In this document: positions 1 to 6,694 of the stretch, piece after piece | Layout of the letters: each line of letters starts with the position of its first letter | Position numbering within the stretch: the stretch's first letter is position 1 | Source: a virus | Virus record (IMG/VR): IMGVR_UViG_3300031772_000247 | Location: 1-25,936 of that record | DNA length: 25,936 nt | Reading direction: 5' to 3' (one strand) | The notes under the pieces: model-generated | Databases searched by the model: none | What the model saw: only the letters and a program-made list of their open reading frames with translations | Told to the model about the DNA's origin: nothing | Position numbers and translations under genes: made by a program

Positions 1-320
1 CAGCACCTTCTAGGACGTATTTAAACACTTTGTCATACTAAAGACCGGCGAGGGCCGGACTGAGCGACGCGAGATGATATCAAACTTAAGACGGCTACAG
101 ATTGGGAGACTTTCCCAGCTTAACGCCTGTTCGCTCATATTGCAAAGTCGGCGGGGATTCTTTTCCCTTTTCCTTAACCATACTTTGAGGGAACTCCAAC
201 AATACACAGCTTCTTATTGTAAACCCTTTGCAAACATCAATCGGTTTAAGAACCCGATGACAACTGATTAAAGTTAGGCGGGACTTAACAGAAACCCGTT
301 AAGCTCATTAAGATGATTTA

Positions 321-356
321 GTATCTTATTTAGCGGTATTATATAAATAAAGATAC
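321..356. repeat. Long AT-rich imperfect inverted repeat (hairpin)
   Basis: The left arm 321-332 pairs with the right arm 344-356 over 12 base pairs with one bulged base, around an 11-base loop at 333-343. The outer part is a perfect GTATCTT/AAGATAC. There is no T-run after it, so it is not a classical terminator. It could be a cruciform or melting element. The structure is seen directly; any role is unknown. Confidence 0.5.
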
Positions 357-430
357 AAAGCGAACTATGTCTAAACAATCTAGAATAGAACCTTTCGAAT
401 GAATGAGTTAAATTGATATATTTGGTTTGT

Positions 431-456
431 CTGAATGATTTAATTAACTGATTCAG
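431..456. repeat. Inverted repeat CTGAAT/ATTCAG around an AT core
   Basis: A perfect 6-bp inverted repeat (431-436 and 451-456) encloses a 14-base AT-rich core that contains the palindrome TTAATTAA at 440-447. It lies between the long AT hairpin and the 20-bp palindrome. Short repeats like this arise readily in AT-rich DNA, so significance is uncertain. Confidence 0.3.
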
Positions 457-502
457 TTTGTTTAGATTATCAGGATTAAATGGGTTATATTCGTTTATTC
501 TT

Positions 503-522
503 TTCTTGAACAGGTTCAAGAA
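503..522. promoter_or_regulatory. 20-bp palindrome, operator-like
   Basis: TTCTTGAAC-AG-GTTCAAGAA: two perfect 9-base half-sites with a 2-base centre. A continuous near-perfect dyad of this size suits a dimeric repressor better than an RNA hairpin, which would have only a 2-base loop. The core GAAC-N2-GTTC resembles the Gram-positive LexA box (GAAC-N4-GTTC), but the spacer is two bases too short. It lies upstream of the repeat cluster and the terminase genes. Operator function is inference. Confidence 0.45.
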
Positions 523-540
523 TTCCCTTTTTAATCCAGG

Positions 541-640
541 GCTTGAGCTATGTCTAAACAGGAAGTTAAAGTGAGCTTCAGATATTATCTAAAGGCTTCT
601 GATTTTAGATAAATCTAAAGTTAAAGTGAGCTTGAGATAT
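541..640. repeat. Direct-repeat cluster with a hairpin between the two main copies
   Basis: Two 23-base direct repeats at 563-585 and 618-640 differ at one base (C579 versus G634) and start 55 bases apart. Their shared core is AGTTAAAGTGAGCTT. A partial third copy of the 3' half, GCTTGAGCTAT, is at 541-551. Between the full copies is a perfect 9-bp inverted repeat, TTATCTAAA (585-593) and TTTAGATAA (604-612), with a 10-base loop. A separate 13-mer, CTATGTCTAAACA, occurs at both 365-377 and 548-560. Candidate roles are iterons or binding sites, or promoters for a phage RNA polymerase, which are also often conserved 20-23-base elements. Confidence 0.55.
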
Positions 641-644
641 GGGT

Positions 645-686
645 AGCCCCGCTGTAGGGTATTGTGGATAATTAGGATAGGGGGCT
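645..686 (+). promoter_or_regulatory. AGCCCC/GGGGCT inverted repeat covering a possible ribosome site
   Basis: AGCCCC at 645-650 can pair with GGGGCT at 681-686 across a 30-base loop, directly followed by TTTT and then the ATG of the small ORF at 690. The right arm is the G-rich stretch that would have to serve as that ORF's ribosome site, so the pairing would hide it. It could equally be a weak terminator. The long loop makes either reading uncertain. Confidence 0.25.
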
Positions 687-689
687 TTT

Positions 690-800
690 ATGAGAAATTC
701 TCCCAAATACGACTACAATGCAGATTTGCCAGTTATACCCGAAACTATAGAAACCTCATATAACCCACTAATTTTAGTATATATGCCCGAAAGGGAATAG
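690..800 (+). CDS. Possible 36-residue peptide, doubtful
   Basis: ATG at 690 opens a 36-codon frame ending in TAG at 798-800. The predicted peptide begins MRNSPKYDYNADLPVIPETI and is not recognised. The only ribosome-site candidate is the G-rich stretch at 680-684, close to the start and possibly paired in a stem. It would be the only TAG stop among the genes called here; nearly all others use TAA. It lies between the repeat cluster and the GC-rich leader. It may be a leader peptide or chance. Confidence 0.25.
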   Translation: MRNSPKYDYNADLPVIPETIETSYNPLILVYMPERE

Positions 801-983
801 GGGGGAGGAGGCCCTACAGGGGCCGACGACACCTTTTACTTGTAAGCCCGACCTAGCCCTTGCAAGTACGCCTTTACCAGGATTCCTGGGGGGGTCCAGA
901 ACATACCGGAAATGCCGGACAATTTAAAGGGATAGGGGGGCAGCCCCCTCCCGACGTTTTCAATCAAAAAATGGAGGAACACA
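801..983 (+). promoter_or_regulatory. GC-rich leader of the late gene series, with a strong G/C hairpin
   Basis: This non-coding stretch is much richer in G+C than the DNA to its left (35 of 60 bases at 841-900). A small stem GGCCC/GGGCC with a 5-base loop is at 810-824. A stronger stem spans 929-952: GGGA and GGGGG pair with CCCCC and TCCC around the loop CAG, with a 3-base bulge. TTTT follows four bases later at 957-960. The hairpin ends about 20 bases before the GGAGG of the first gene, so it could attenuate transcription or mark a processed 5' end. No clear -35/-10 pair was found. Confidence 0.4.
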
Positions 984-1304
984 ATGGACATTGAGAAAGA
1001 GCTACAGGAACACATTTCCCGCATGGGGGATGTAAACAAGCAGTTGATGGAAATTCAGAAGAAAATAGGGACTTTGCAGGAAGAAGGGAAGGCCATCTAT
1101 AATAAGGGCTTGGAACTGAAAGGGGCCATTGATGCCCTGGTAGGCCTCCAGATGAAAGAGAAGGCAGCTTTAGAGAACTCGGCCACGGCGAAGCTGACCC
1201 TCCCCGTCGGCTGTAAACCCGTTATTGCGGAAAAGCCGGAAGCCCCCGCTACTCCCTCCGTTGTAACATCGGAAGGCACTATCCCCCCGTTGGAGGTGGT
1301 GTAA
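984..1304 (+). CDS. Small coiled-coil protein, unknown function
   Basis: A 106-residue protein that I do not recognise. Residues 1-64 are rich in E, K, Q and L with heptad-like spacing and few helix breakers, so a coiled coil is likely. Residues 65-106 form a P/A/T/V-rich, probably disordered tail. GGAGG at about 973-977 sits just before ATG 984 and supports the start. The stop overlaps the next start by one base (TAATG). It is the first convincing gene before the terminase subunits. Together with its neighbour it has higher G+C than the genes from TerL onward. It could be an accessory packaging or DNA-binding factor, but nothing in the sequence shows that. Confidence 0.75.
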   Translation: MDIEKELQEHISRMGDVNKQLMEIQKKIGTLQEEGKAIYNKGLELKGAIDALVGLQMKEKAALENSATAKLTLPVGCKPVIAEKPEAPATPSVVTSEGTIPPLEVV

Positions 1305-1690
1305 TGTCAGGAACCGTTCTTGGAACAGATCAGATCAACAAAATCAACGCTTTGTATGGCCAGCTGTATGCCCACGTGAAGGCGACACTAGGTGCCACCT
1401 CCACCCCATTCGAGAAGATGAGGGCGTACCTTGCCGTTGAGTATTTGAACACAACTGAATTAGCAGCCATTTTTGAGCAGCTGCCGTTTATTTCTCCCGC
1501 AGAGAAACGCGCGCTCGTTAGAGCCGCGATTGATGATGTCAGGCTTGGGACCGAAGTAGAGGCTACACCTGCCCCCGTCACGGATAATGCTGGGGTCGTG
1601 AAAACGGATGCGCCGGAAGCCCCTCAGCGGTATTCCCCGCCCCCGTTCAAATTGAACGTGGTTACGACATTTGACCATAAAGTGGTTTAA
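1304..1690 (+). CDS. Hypothetical protein upstream of TerS
   Basis: A 128-residue protein with no recognised domain. The first ~80 residues look folded and largely helical. The tail from about residue 85 is rich in P, A, T and V and ends in a hydrophobic segment (KLNVVTTFDHKVV). ATG 1304 overlaps the preceding stop by one base and has GGAGG at 1292-1296. The next gene begins one base after its stop. The base composition is high in G+C (38 of 60 bases at 1561-1620), like its two neighbours and unlike the DNA after about 2150. The position between a coiled-coil gene and the putative small terminase suggests a packaging-related role, as inference only. Confidence 0.7.
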   Translation: MSGTVLGTDQINKINALYGQLYAHVKATLGATSTPFEKMRAYLAVEYLNTTELAAIFEQLPFISPAEKRALVRAAIDDVRLGTEVEATPAPVTDNAGVVKTDAPEAPQRYSPPPFKLNVVTTFDHKVV

Positions 1691-1691
1691 G

Positions 1692-2159
1692 ATGCCTAAA
1701 GGAATGAAGGGATTTCAGCCTGGGAGGAAGAAGACCGGAGGTAAAGAGAAAGGGGAGCTAAAGATAGCCGACCTTACACACGGTTTTAAGGACCGGCTCA
1801 GACGTTACGGCTTCAACTTTGACAAGGAGCTGGCCAAGGCTCTGAAATTGATGTGCGCCGGAAAACCGGCAAACCAATACTCAGAACTGCGGGCCTTGCT
1901 TCCTTATACTTACCCGAAGCTGAAAGAGATCGAACCCCCGACGTTGGATGTACGGGATGAACCTGAAGCTGCAATAAGCACGAAAGATTTACTGGAGGCT
2001 TTGAACAAGAATGAAAGAAAAGATCCCACAGCCGGACCAAGCAGCCCAGGCCCAAGCGAACTACCTCCTGTGGAAACGGGGAGTATTAGCCCATCTGATG
2101 CGACCTGTTCAACAAGAGATTTATCAGACCTGGCTCAAATCGAAGGAGAAAACGCATAA
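1692..2159 (+). CDS. Putative terminase small subunit (TerS)
   Basis: A 155-residue protein. The basic, glycine-rich N terminus (FQPGRKKTGGKEKGE), then a helical segment (FKDRLRRYGFNFDKELAKAL) and the motif ELRALLPYTYPKLKEIEPP around residues 68-86 match my memory of small phage proteins encoded before TerL and treated as TerS. TerS recognises the packaging site and loads DNA onto TerL. I chose ATG 1692, one base after the upstream stop, over a TTG at 1671 inside the preceding gene; the SD is weak, so translation may be coupled. The last ~50 residues, rich in S, P, D and E, are read in a different frame from the TerL start and overlap TerL by 149 bases. No helix-turn-helix is obvious, so the TerS call rests on this motif and position. 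Confidence 0.55.
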   Translation: MPKGMKGFQPGRKKTGGKEKGELKIADLTHGFKDRLRRYGFNFDKELAKALKLMCAGKPANQYSELRALLPYTYPKLKEIEPPTLDVRDEPEAAISTKDLLEALNKNERKDPTAGPSSPGPSELPPVETGSISPSDATCSTRDLSDLAQIEGENA

Positions 2160-3474
2160 GTTTGTTTGCGTGGCTTCTCGTCGTTTAGGGAAGAGTACCC
2201 TCGGTTTTATGATTTGCCTCGAAGAGGCCATCAAAGTCCCAGGTGCGAACATCCTGTTCGTTGTTCCGGTTTTAAAGAACATTGATCGCTATGTGTCGGA
2301 AATAGCGAGAGACATATTGGCCAGTTGTCCAGAAAATTTAAGGCCAGAATATCTTCCGATGAAGAATATTTACAAATTTGCAAATGGTTCCCAGATTTTT
2401 TGTGTGGGATCGTCGAATCAGTCTTATGAAAATTTGCGTGGATCACGCATCAACCTCGCTGTTATCGACGAAGCTCAACGCAATGATGATCTGGAAATTA
2501 TTATCGATGAAGTCGTAATCCCTAGCCTAATGGATTCAGACGGATACATGCTGATTTACGGCACAGTTCCGAGACAGCCTAATCATCCATTTGTGCGCCG
2601 TTATGTTAGGGAAGCAAAAATAAGCAAGGCTTATGCCGAATTCGACATATACCATGCTGGCTATCCGCCGGAACGCATTGAAGCTTTTCGTGCGGAAGTT
2701 TCTAAAGAAGCATTTGAGCGCGAGTTTGAATGTAAGTTTAACGCTGATAAGCGGTTTAATGTCACTCCGAACTTTAAGTCAGATTATGTTAAACGGGTAG
2801 AAGATCCTTCCTACCTTCCGTCATTGGTATCCTATGTTTCTATGGATATCGGTGGTGCGCTCGACAATACACACATCCCTTTCGCGTATTTTGATGATGT
2901 CACTAAAAAGTTAGTGGTAAAGACAGAAGCAGTATGGGCTTCTCAAGAGAGCCGTGTTAATAAGATAGCTGAAGCTATAAAAGATAAAGAACGCTTGCTC
3001 TCGAAGAGAATCCGACGCGTCTGCGATACCAATAATTTTATTTTGGTGAAGGAGTTACAGGAAAAACATAAACTTGTTTTTGATCCTGTACAGAAGGGGC
3101 CAGGTAGTTTAGAAGCCATGCTAGAAATTCTAAACATCTGGATCGAGCATGATAAGATTTTGATAGATCCGTCTTGCAAAGTTCTTATCCACGAACTGAA
3201 GTTTGGAAGCTGGAATAAAACACGAACAGATCTCGATCGTAGAGATGGAAGCCACTGTGACGGAATTATAGCTTTGGCTTACATGCTTACCATTGTTAAT
3301 GAGAAACATAAAATTAATCAGGCGGCAGATGAGGCAGATGCCAAATTTATTCCGCCAGAAAAAGATCCACTGAATTTAAAAGAGAAAAAAACTGTCGTTA
3401 CGCCGGAACGAGCTTTTGATGAAAGCTTCGAGTTCAAGGACGTAACCTCAACTATTTGGAATAAGGATATTTAA
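2011..3474 (+). CDS. terL: Terminase large subunit (TerL), packaging ATPase-nuclease
   Basis: A 487-residue motor that drives genome packaging and cuts concatemers. The ATPase half shows an adenine-binding-like segment (RPVQQEIY, residues 31-38), Walker A SRRLGKST at 56-63 with K61, Walker B LAVIDE at 149-154 with acidic D153/E154, and a coupling motif YGT at 183-185. The RNase H-like nuclease half shows the expected acidic residues in SMDIGG (D279), VCDTNN (D339) and GSHCDGII (D417). Length fits the family. ATG 2011 has GGAGG at 1994-1998; a later ATG at 2098 would remove the conserved YLLWKRG segment before the RPVQ motif. The start lies inside the TerS gene. The portal starts two bases after the stop. 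Confidence 0.95.
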   Translation: MKEKIPQPDQAAQAQANYLLWKRGVLAHLMRPVQQEIYQTWLKSKEKTHKFVCVASRRLGKSTLGFMICLEEAIKVPGANILFVVPVLKNIDRYVSEIARDILASCPENLRPEYLPMKNIYKFANGSQIFCVGSSNQSYENLRGSRINLAVIDEAQRNDDLEIIIDEVVIPSLMDSDGYMLIYGTVPRQPNHPFVRRYVREAKISKAYAEFDIYHAGYPPERIEAFRAEVSKEAFEREFECKFNADKRFNVTPNFKSDYVKRVEDPSYLPSLVSYVSMDIGGALDNTHIPFAYFDDVTKKLVVKTEAVWASQESRVNKIAEAIKDKERLLSKRIRRVCDTNNFILVKELQEKHKLVFDPVQKGPGSLEAMLEILNIWIEHDKILIDPSCKVLIHELKFGSWNKTRTDLDRRDGSHCDGIIALAYMLTIVNEKHKINQAADEADAKFIPPEKDPLNLKEKKTVVTPERAFDESFEFKDVTSTIWNKDI

Positions 3475-3475
3475 A

Positions 3476-5524
3476 ATGGAAGATAAAGTGCAAGATCCGT
3501 TACAGGAACTAACCGATCAAGCTGGAGGGAATGATCTCGATCAGATCGGTGGACCAATCGATATTAGTTGTCCCGAAATGAAAGATGCCGCCAATCCCGA
3601 TAAGGATGTGATTAAGGCATATAGGTTTCAAATAGAAAAAAGTATTGTTGATACTCTGTCCAACGAGATTGTTAAACGGGAAGCATGGCGGAGACTCTAC
3701 GAGGTGCTATGGTGGAATATTTACAGTTTATACATGTGTGGGAACAGGACGACAACGACTCCAACTCGCTCCAAGATTTTTATACCAATTGCATTTCAGT
3801 TGATCGAGATTGCGACACCGAAACTCATTTCATTTCTTTCAAGTAACGACAATATTTTTGATGTAGAACCGGATGACGCGAAAGATCGCCCTATCGCGGA
3901 TAATATCCAGACCCTTATTTCTGATCAGCTCGTTCAAAATCACTTTAGTGATACCTATGAGAACTTTGTAAAGCAACTTCTTTTATACGGAACTTCCTAT
4001 CTTTATGTGGACTACAAAGTTAAATGGGATTGGGTATGGGAGAGAGTTCCTCAAACGACAGTTACCGTTGACGAGTTCGGGATTAATAAGACAGATATTA
4101 CATATGTCAATCAAAAGAACTATAAGATCACCGAACGTCGGCCAAATATAACCTTTCTCGATGTTCTGGACGTATTTCCGCAGCAGGATCATGCTTCGGT
4201 AGCGGATCAATATCCAGGCGTTTGTATTCGTCGATTTCTAGACCGAAAAGAATTTGAACGGATGTGTGACGGACCTCAGCCTTATTTTGGAAACAAAGAA
4301 CTGGCTATGGCGACTGGTACAACCAATAAATTTCAACAGTCCCGCCAGTTTCGAAAGGTCGCTCGCGGTGAAGTCGCTACTCACACACCAACAGATATCG
4401 AATTGCTCGAATGGTGGATGAAGTACGACCTGGACGGTGATGGTATTGATGAAGAGTGCCAGATCATCATTGCTAATCGAACCGTGGTTGTTCGCGCAGT
4501 TGCCAATCCTTATTATCACCAAAAACGCCCGCTTATCAAAGTTTGCTTCTGTAAAGTTCCTGGTGAGTGGTATGGAATTGGGTTGATCGAGCCGGTAATG
4601 TCTCTTATTAATCAACTCACCACCGTTCGTAGACAACGGTTGGATAATATTACGTTAATTTTAAACCGCATGTGGAAAGTTAAGTCCACAGCCGACATTG
4701 ATCCGACGAAACTAATCGCAACTCCAAATGGTATTATCCTTGTCGATAACATGGATGATATTGCCTCTCTGGAAGTGGTCGATGTCACCCAAAGTTCTTA
4801 TCAAGATTGTAATCAAATATTAAACGATATCTTCTCCGCGTCGGTTCCTCAAGCGCTCACCGGTTCCATCGATGATATGAAAGGTACTGGATCGATCGGT
4901 GTTGGGGCGGTCAGAGCAAATATATCTCAAGCTCTTGAGAAGTTTGCTACGGCTGCAAAAGCGATCGAGGATGAAGGTATCAAACCTGTATTGAGCCTCT
5001 GCTACGAACTTGATTTACAATACCTCAATACAGACGAAATTATTCGGGCATTTTACGGTAAACTTTTCCCTGACCCTTCGATTGTTACGCCAGAGATGAT
5101 CCGAGCGAATGTGTCATTTAGAATGACCGTTCTTTCCGAGATGGTGAATACAGATGTGAAGGTCGCCCAGGGCCAAGCGTTCTACACTCTCGCCAAGGAT
5201 CAATTTACGCCCGACACTAATCAACGTATTTTACGCCAAATTTGGGGATTAATGGGCAACGACGAAGACGAAATTATGGTTAATGGCGCGATGATAGATA
5301 CTTCTGGTGGTGCAATACCTATCGGAGCGTTAACCGGTAATGTACCAGCGGTTCCCATGACACCAGCACCAGTCGCACCTTCGGCTGAAGCACCGGCACC
5401 TGCCATTGCACCTACAGCGACCGCAAAACAGGGAGCCACAATTCTGAAACAAGCCATGGGTGGTCAAATGGCCCCAACACTTAAAGGCGTGACCCCCGTT
5501 CCGAGTCAAACAGGATCAGAGTAA
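3476..5524 (+). CDS. Portal protein
   Basis: A 682-residue protein, large for a portal and in the range of podovirus types. Portals form the dodecameric ring at one capsid vertex through which TerL pumps DNA. Support: position directly after TerL; the N-terminal helical segment with R/W/Y-rich sequence (residues 69-90); the SKIFIPIAFQLIEIATPKL segment (99-117); and the acidic motif DLDGDGIDEE at 318-327, which recurs in large portals. Roughly residues 600-682 form an A/P-rich flexible tail, unusual for a part inside the head-tail joint. AAGGA lies before ATG 3476. The stop overlaps the next start (TAATG). Confidence 0.9.
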   Translation: MEDKVQDPLQELTDQAGGNDLDQIGGPIDISCPEMKDAANPDKDVIKAYRFQIEKSIVDTLSNEIVKREAWRRLYEVLWWNIYSLYMCGNRTTTTPTRSKIFIPIAFQLIEIATPKLISFLSSNDNIFDVEPDDAKDRPIADNIQTLISDQLVQNHFSDTYENFVKQLLLYGTSYLYVDYKVKWDWVWERVPQTTVTVDEFGINKTDITYVNQKNYKITERRPNITFLDVLDVFPQQDHASVADQYPGVCIRRFLDRKEFERMCDGPQPYFGNKELAMATGTTNKFQQSRQFRKVARGEVATHTPTDIELLEWWMKYDLDGDGIDEECQIIIANRTVVVRAVANPYYHQKRPLIKVCFCKVPGEWYGIGLIEPVMSLINQLTTVRRQRLDNITLILNRMWKVKSTADIDPTKLIATPNGIILVDNMDDIASLEVVDVTQSSYQDCNQILNDIFSASVPQALTGSIDDMKGTGSIGVGAVRANISQALEKFATAAKAIEDEGIKPVLSLCYELDLQYLNTDEIIRAFYGKLFPDPSIVTPEMIRANVSFRMTVLSEMVNTDVKVAQGQAFYTLAKDQFTPDTNQRILRQIWGLMGNDEDEIMVNGAMIDTSGGAIPIGALTGNVPAVPMTPAPVAPSAEAPAPAIAPTATAKQGATILKQAMGGQMAPTLKGVTPVPSQTGSE

Positions 5525-5679
5525 TGCCATACGAAATAAAAAAGTCAGGCTCTCAATATGAAGTCGTCAATAAAGATACAGGCAAATCGAAAGGGAAGTC
5601 TGTGTCTAAAGAAAAAGCCCTGGCCCACATGCGAGCCTTGTATCATTTTGCTGGGATTAAAGAAGGCTTGAAGAAGTAA
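5524..5679 (+). CDS. Small basic protein after the portal gene
   Basis: A 51-residue protein starting MPYEIKKSGSQYEVVNKDTG and ending in a basic helix, KEKALAHMRALYHFAGIKEG. The pattern is a short strand pair (MPYxIKK…YEVVNKxTGK) followed by KAxxxxRAL. I recall it from small phage proteins near the portal and head genes, but I know no function for them. The start overlaps the portal stop by one base, and the SD would lie in the portal's last codons (CAGGATCAGAG), so coupled translation is likely. The gene is easily missed because of its size, but its composition, family-like pattern and spacing support it. Confidence 0.75.
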   Translation: MPYEIKKSGSQYEVVNKDTGKSKGKSVSKEKALAHMRALYHFAGIKEGLKK

Positions 5680-5701
5680 ACACTTTTGCTTGGAGGCAAA
5701 T

Positions 5702-6238
5702 ATGTTAAAGAACGAAATTAAGCAGGACGATCGGGGCGTTGACAGGTGTGACCGCAGTATAATGCTTGCCGTCCCAAATGTCACTGGCGACGATTCAAAA
5801 GGTTATCACAATATTGAAGCCAAATGTGGGATGCCTATTGTGCAACGAATCTCGGATATGGTAAAGGGCTGTCCTCGATGCGATAAAGAACCACCGGTGG
5901 GGAATGTTAATCCGCGCACGACAAACGCAGCGGGCATTAAATTGACCGCCAAGGAATTACAAGAGTGTGGACTCACAGAAGACACATCTCTTAAAGTAAA
6001 AGAAACAATTACGGAAACGTTAAAGACGTTCTTTCCTGTGGAGGGTAAAGTGAACGAGGTTAAAAAAGACGTAGTTAGTTTAGAAATACCGTTAGCAGCT
6101 TTAGAAACTGCAGACGTGGCTAGGATGTTGATCGAAAAGGTTATTGATGGCCTGGATGTACTGCCAGTTAGTAACTTCAAAGAGAGCCGAAGACTTATGG
6201 TTCTTCGGGATAGTCTCTTAAAGTCATTGGAGGCGTAA
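5702..6238 (+). CDS. Hypothetical head-region protein with a possible zinc-binding patch
   Basis: A 178-residue protein, not recognised. The N-terminal ~65 residues contain five cysteines, including CGMPIV and CPRC, spaced as in small zinc-ribbon folds. The rest has alternating K/E-rich helical segments and ends in a probable amphipathic helix (RRLMVLRDSLLKSLEA). ATG 5702 is preceded by GGAGG at 5692-5696 with 5 bases of spacing, which favours it over the in-frame TTG at 5690. It lies between the portal cluster and the scaffold, so a minor head or head-assembly role is plausible. Metal binding is inferred only from cysteine spacing. Confidence 0.7.
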   Translation: MLKNEIKQDDRGVDRCDRSIMLAVPNVTGDDSKGYHNIEAKCGMPIVQRISDMVKGCPRCDKEPPVGNVNPRTTNAAGIKLTAKELQECGLTEDTSLKVKETITETLKTFFPVEGKVNEVKKDVVSLEIPLAALETADVARMLIEKVIDGLDVLPVSNFKESRRLMVLRDSLLKSLEA

Positions 6239-6239
6239 T

Positions 6240-6626
6240 ATGGACTATGGAGCTGAATTAGCGAAGTATCCAGATTTACCAGAGGACGAAAAGCAAGAGT
6301 TAGAAAAGCTTTCTAACCTTCAAAAAGATATTGCCGTTGCAGGGAGCGCAGAAGATTTTATTCGCCATCCCTTTTTTAAGACTTTTGAGAATCATATAAA
6401 CGATGTGATCACCGATACCAAAGGTGAGTTTTTGAAGATCGAGAATTTAGCTGACTTACAGGCTTATAAAGCCAAAGTAACGGCTCTCCAAGAACTCAAA
6501 CAATGGTTGAATTCGAAAGTTATGGCGGGACGCATCGCAACACAAGCTATTAATATTTACGAGCAAGATACGGCTGAGATGAATGATCAGATTCAAGCCG
6601 CTGTTACTAAAAATCAAGCTGAGTAA
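6240..6626 (+). CDS. Hypothetical helical head-region protein
   Basis: A 128-residue, almost wholly helical, acidic protein with no transmembrane segment. Residues ~11-30 and 60-115 are rich in L, E, K and Q with coiled-coil character, and a short motif DFIRHPFFKTFENHI lies around 39-53. Small helical proteins of this kind are common between portal and scaffold in phages, where some act as internal head or closure factors. I cannot assign it to a family. ATG 6240 is two bases after the upstream stop with GGAGG at 6229-6233, a strong start. Confidence 0.7.
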   Translation: MDYGAELAKYPDLPEDEKQELEKLSNLQKDIAVAGSAEDFIRHPFFKTFENHINDVITDTKGEFLKIENLADLQAYKAKVTALQELKQWLNSKVMAGRIATQAINIYEQDTAEMNDQIQAAVTKNQAE

Positions 6627-6694
6627 ACCAGTTGGAGGAATTTCCAACGCCAGCCCCACCCTGTGTGGACAAGCTACAAGCAAGGAGATTAAAA

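Larger units (their letters stand above)
1..689. other. Left intergenic region, hairpin- and repeat-rich, no convincing gene
   Basis: I see no reading frame here with a good start, SD site and protein-like composition on either strand. The region holds several small inverted repeats: CCGGC/GCCGG at 45-49/54-58, TGGGA/TCCCA at 103-107/113-117, ATCGG/CCGAT at 240-244/254-258, and CTTAAC/GTTAAG at 284-289/298-303. Larger ones are listed separately. From about 270 to 640 it is very AT-rich (17 G/C of 60 at 361-420). Its place just before the terminase genes would suit a packaging site, a control region or an origin, but no feature proves any of these. Confidence 0.5.

Noticed and set aside
10-271. 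Overlapping open frames on both strands at the left edge (74-271 + and 10-207 -)
   Set aside because: Neither has a good ribosome site or a protein-like pattern, and the DNA is hairpin-rich. I treat it as non-coding.
274-519. Minus-strand open frame of 81 codons with a TTG start
   Set aside because: The translation is low-complexity N/L/K/I-rich as expected from AT-rich non-coding DNA. An AAGGGA lies upstream, but there is no recognisable domain and it runs against all other genes.
503-522. LexA (SOS) box of Gram-positive type
   Set aside because: The consensus has four bases between GAAC and GTTC; here there are two.
501-530. tRNA T-arm suggested by GGTTCAAGAATTCC
   Set aside because: The loop does not close with the required C, and no acceptor, D or anticodon arm can be built around it. 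The stretch is better explained by the 20-bp palindrome.
2098-3474. Shorter TerL starting at ATG 2098, which would reduce the TerS overlap
   Set aside because: It would drop the YLLWKRG segment that normally precedes the RPVQ motif, and it lacks the GGAGG that supports ATG 2011.
4238-4636. Minus-strand open frames within portal, scaffold and capsid genes (for example 4238-4636, 6607-7005, 8167-8622)
   Set aside because: They lie wholly or almost wholly opposite well-supported genes, lack consistent ribosome sites and show shadow-type compositions (S/F/L/R-rich).
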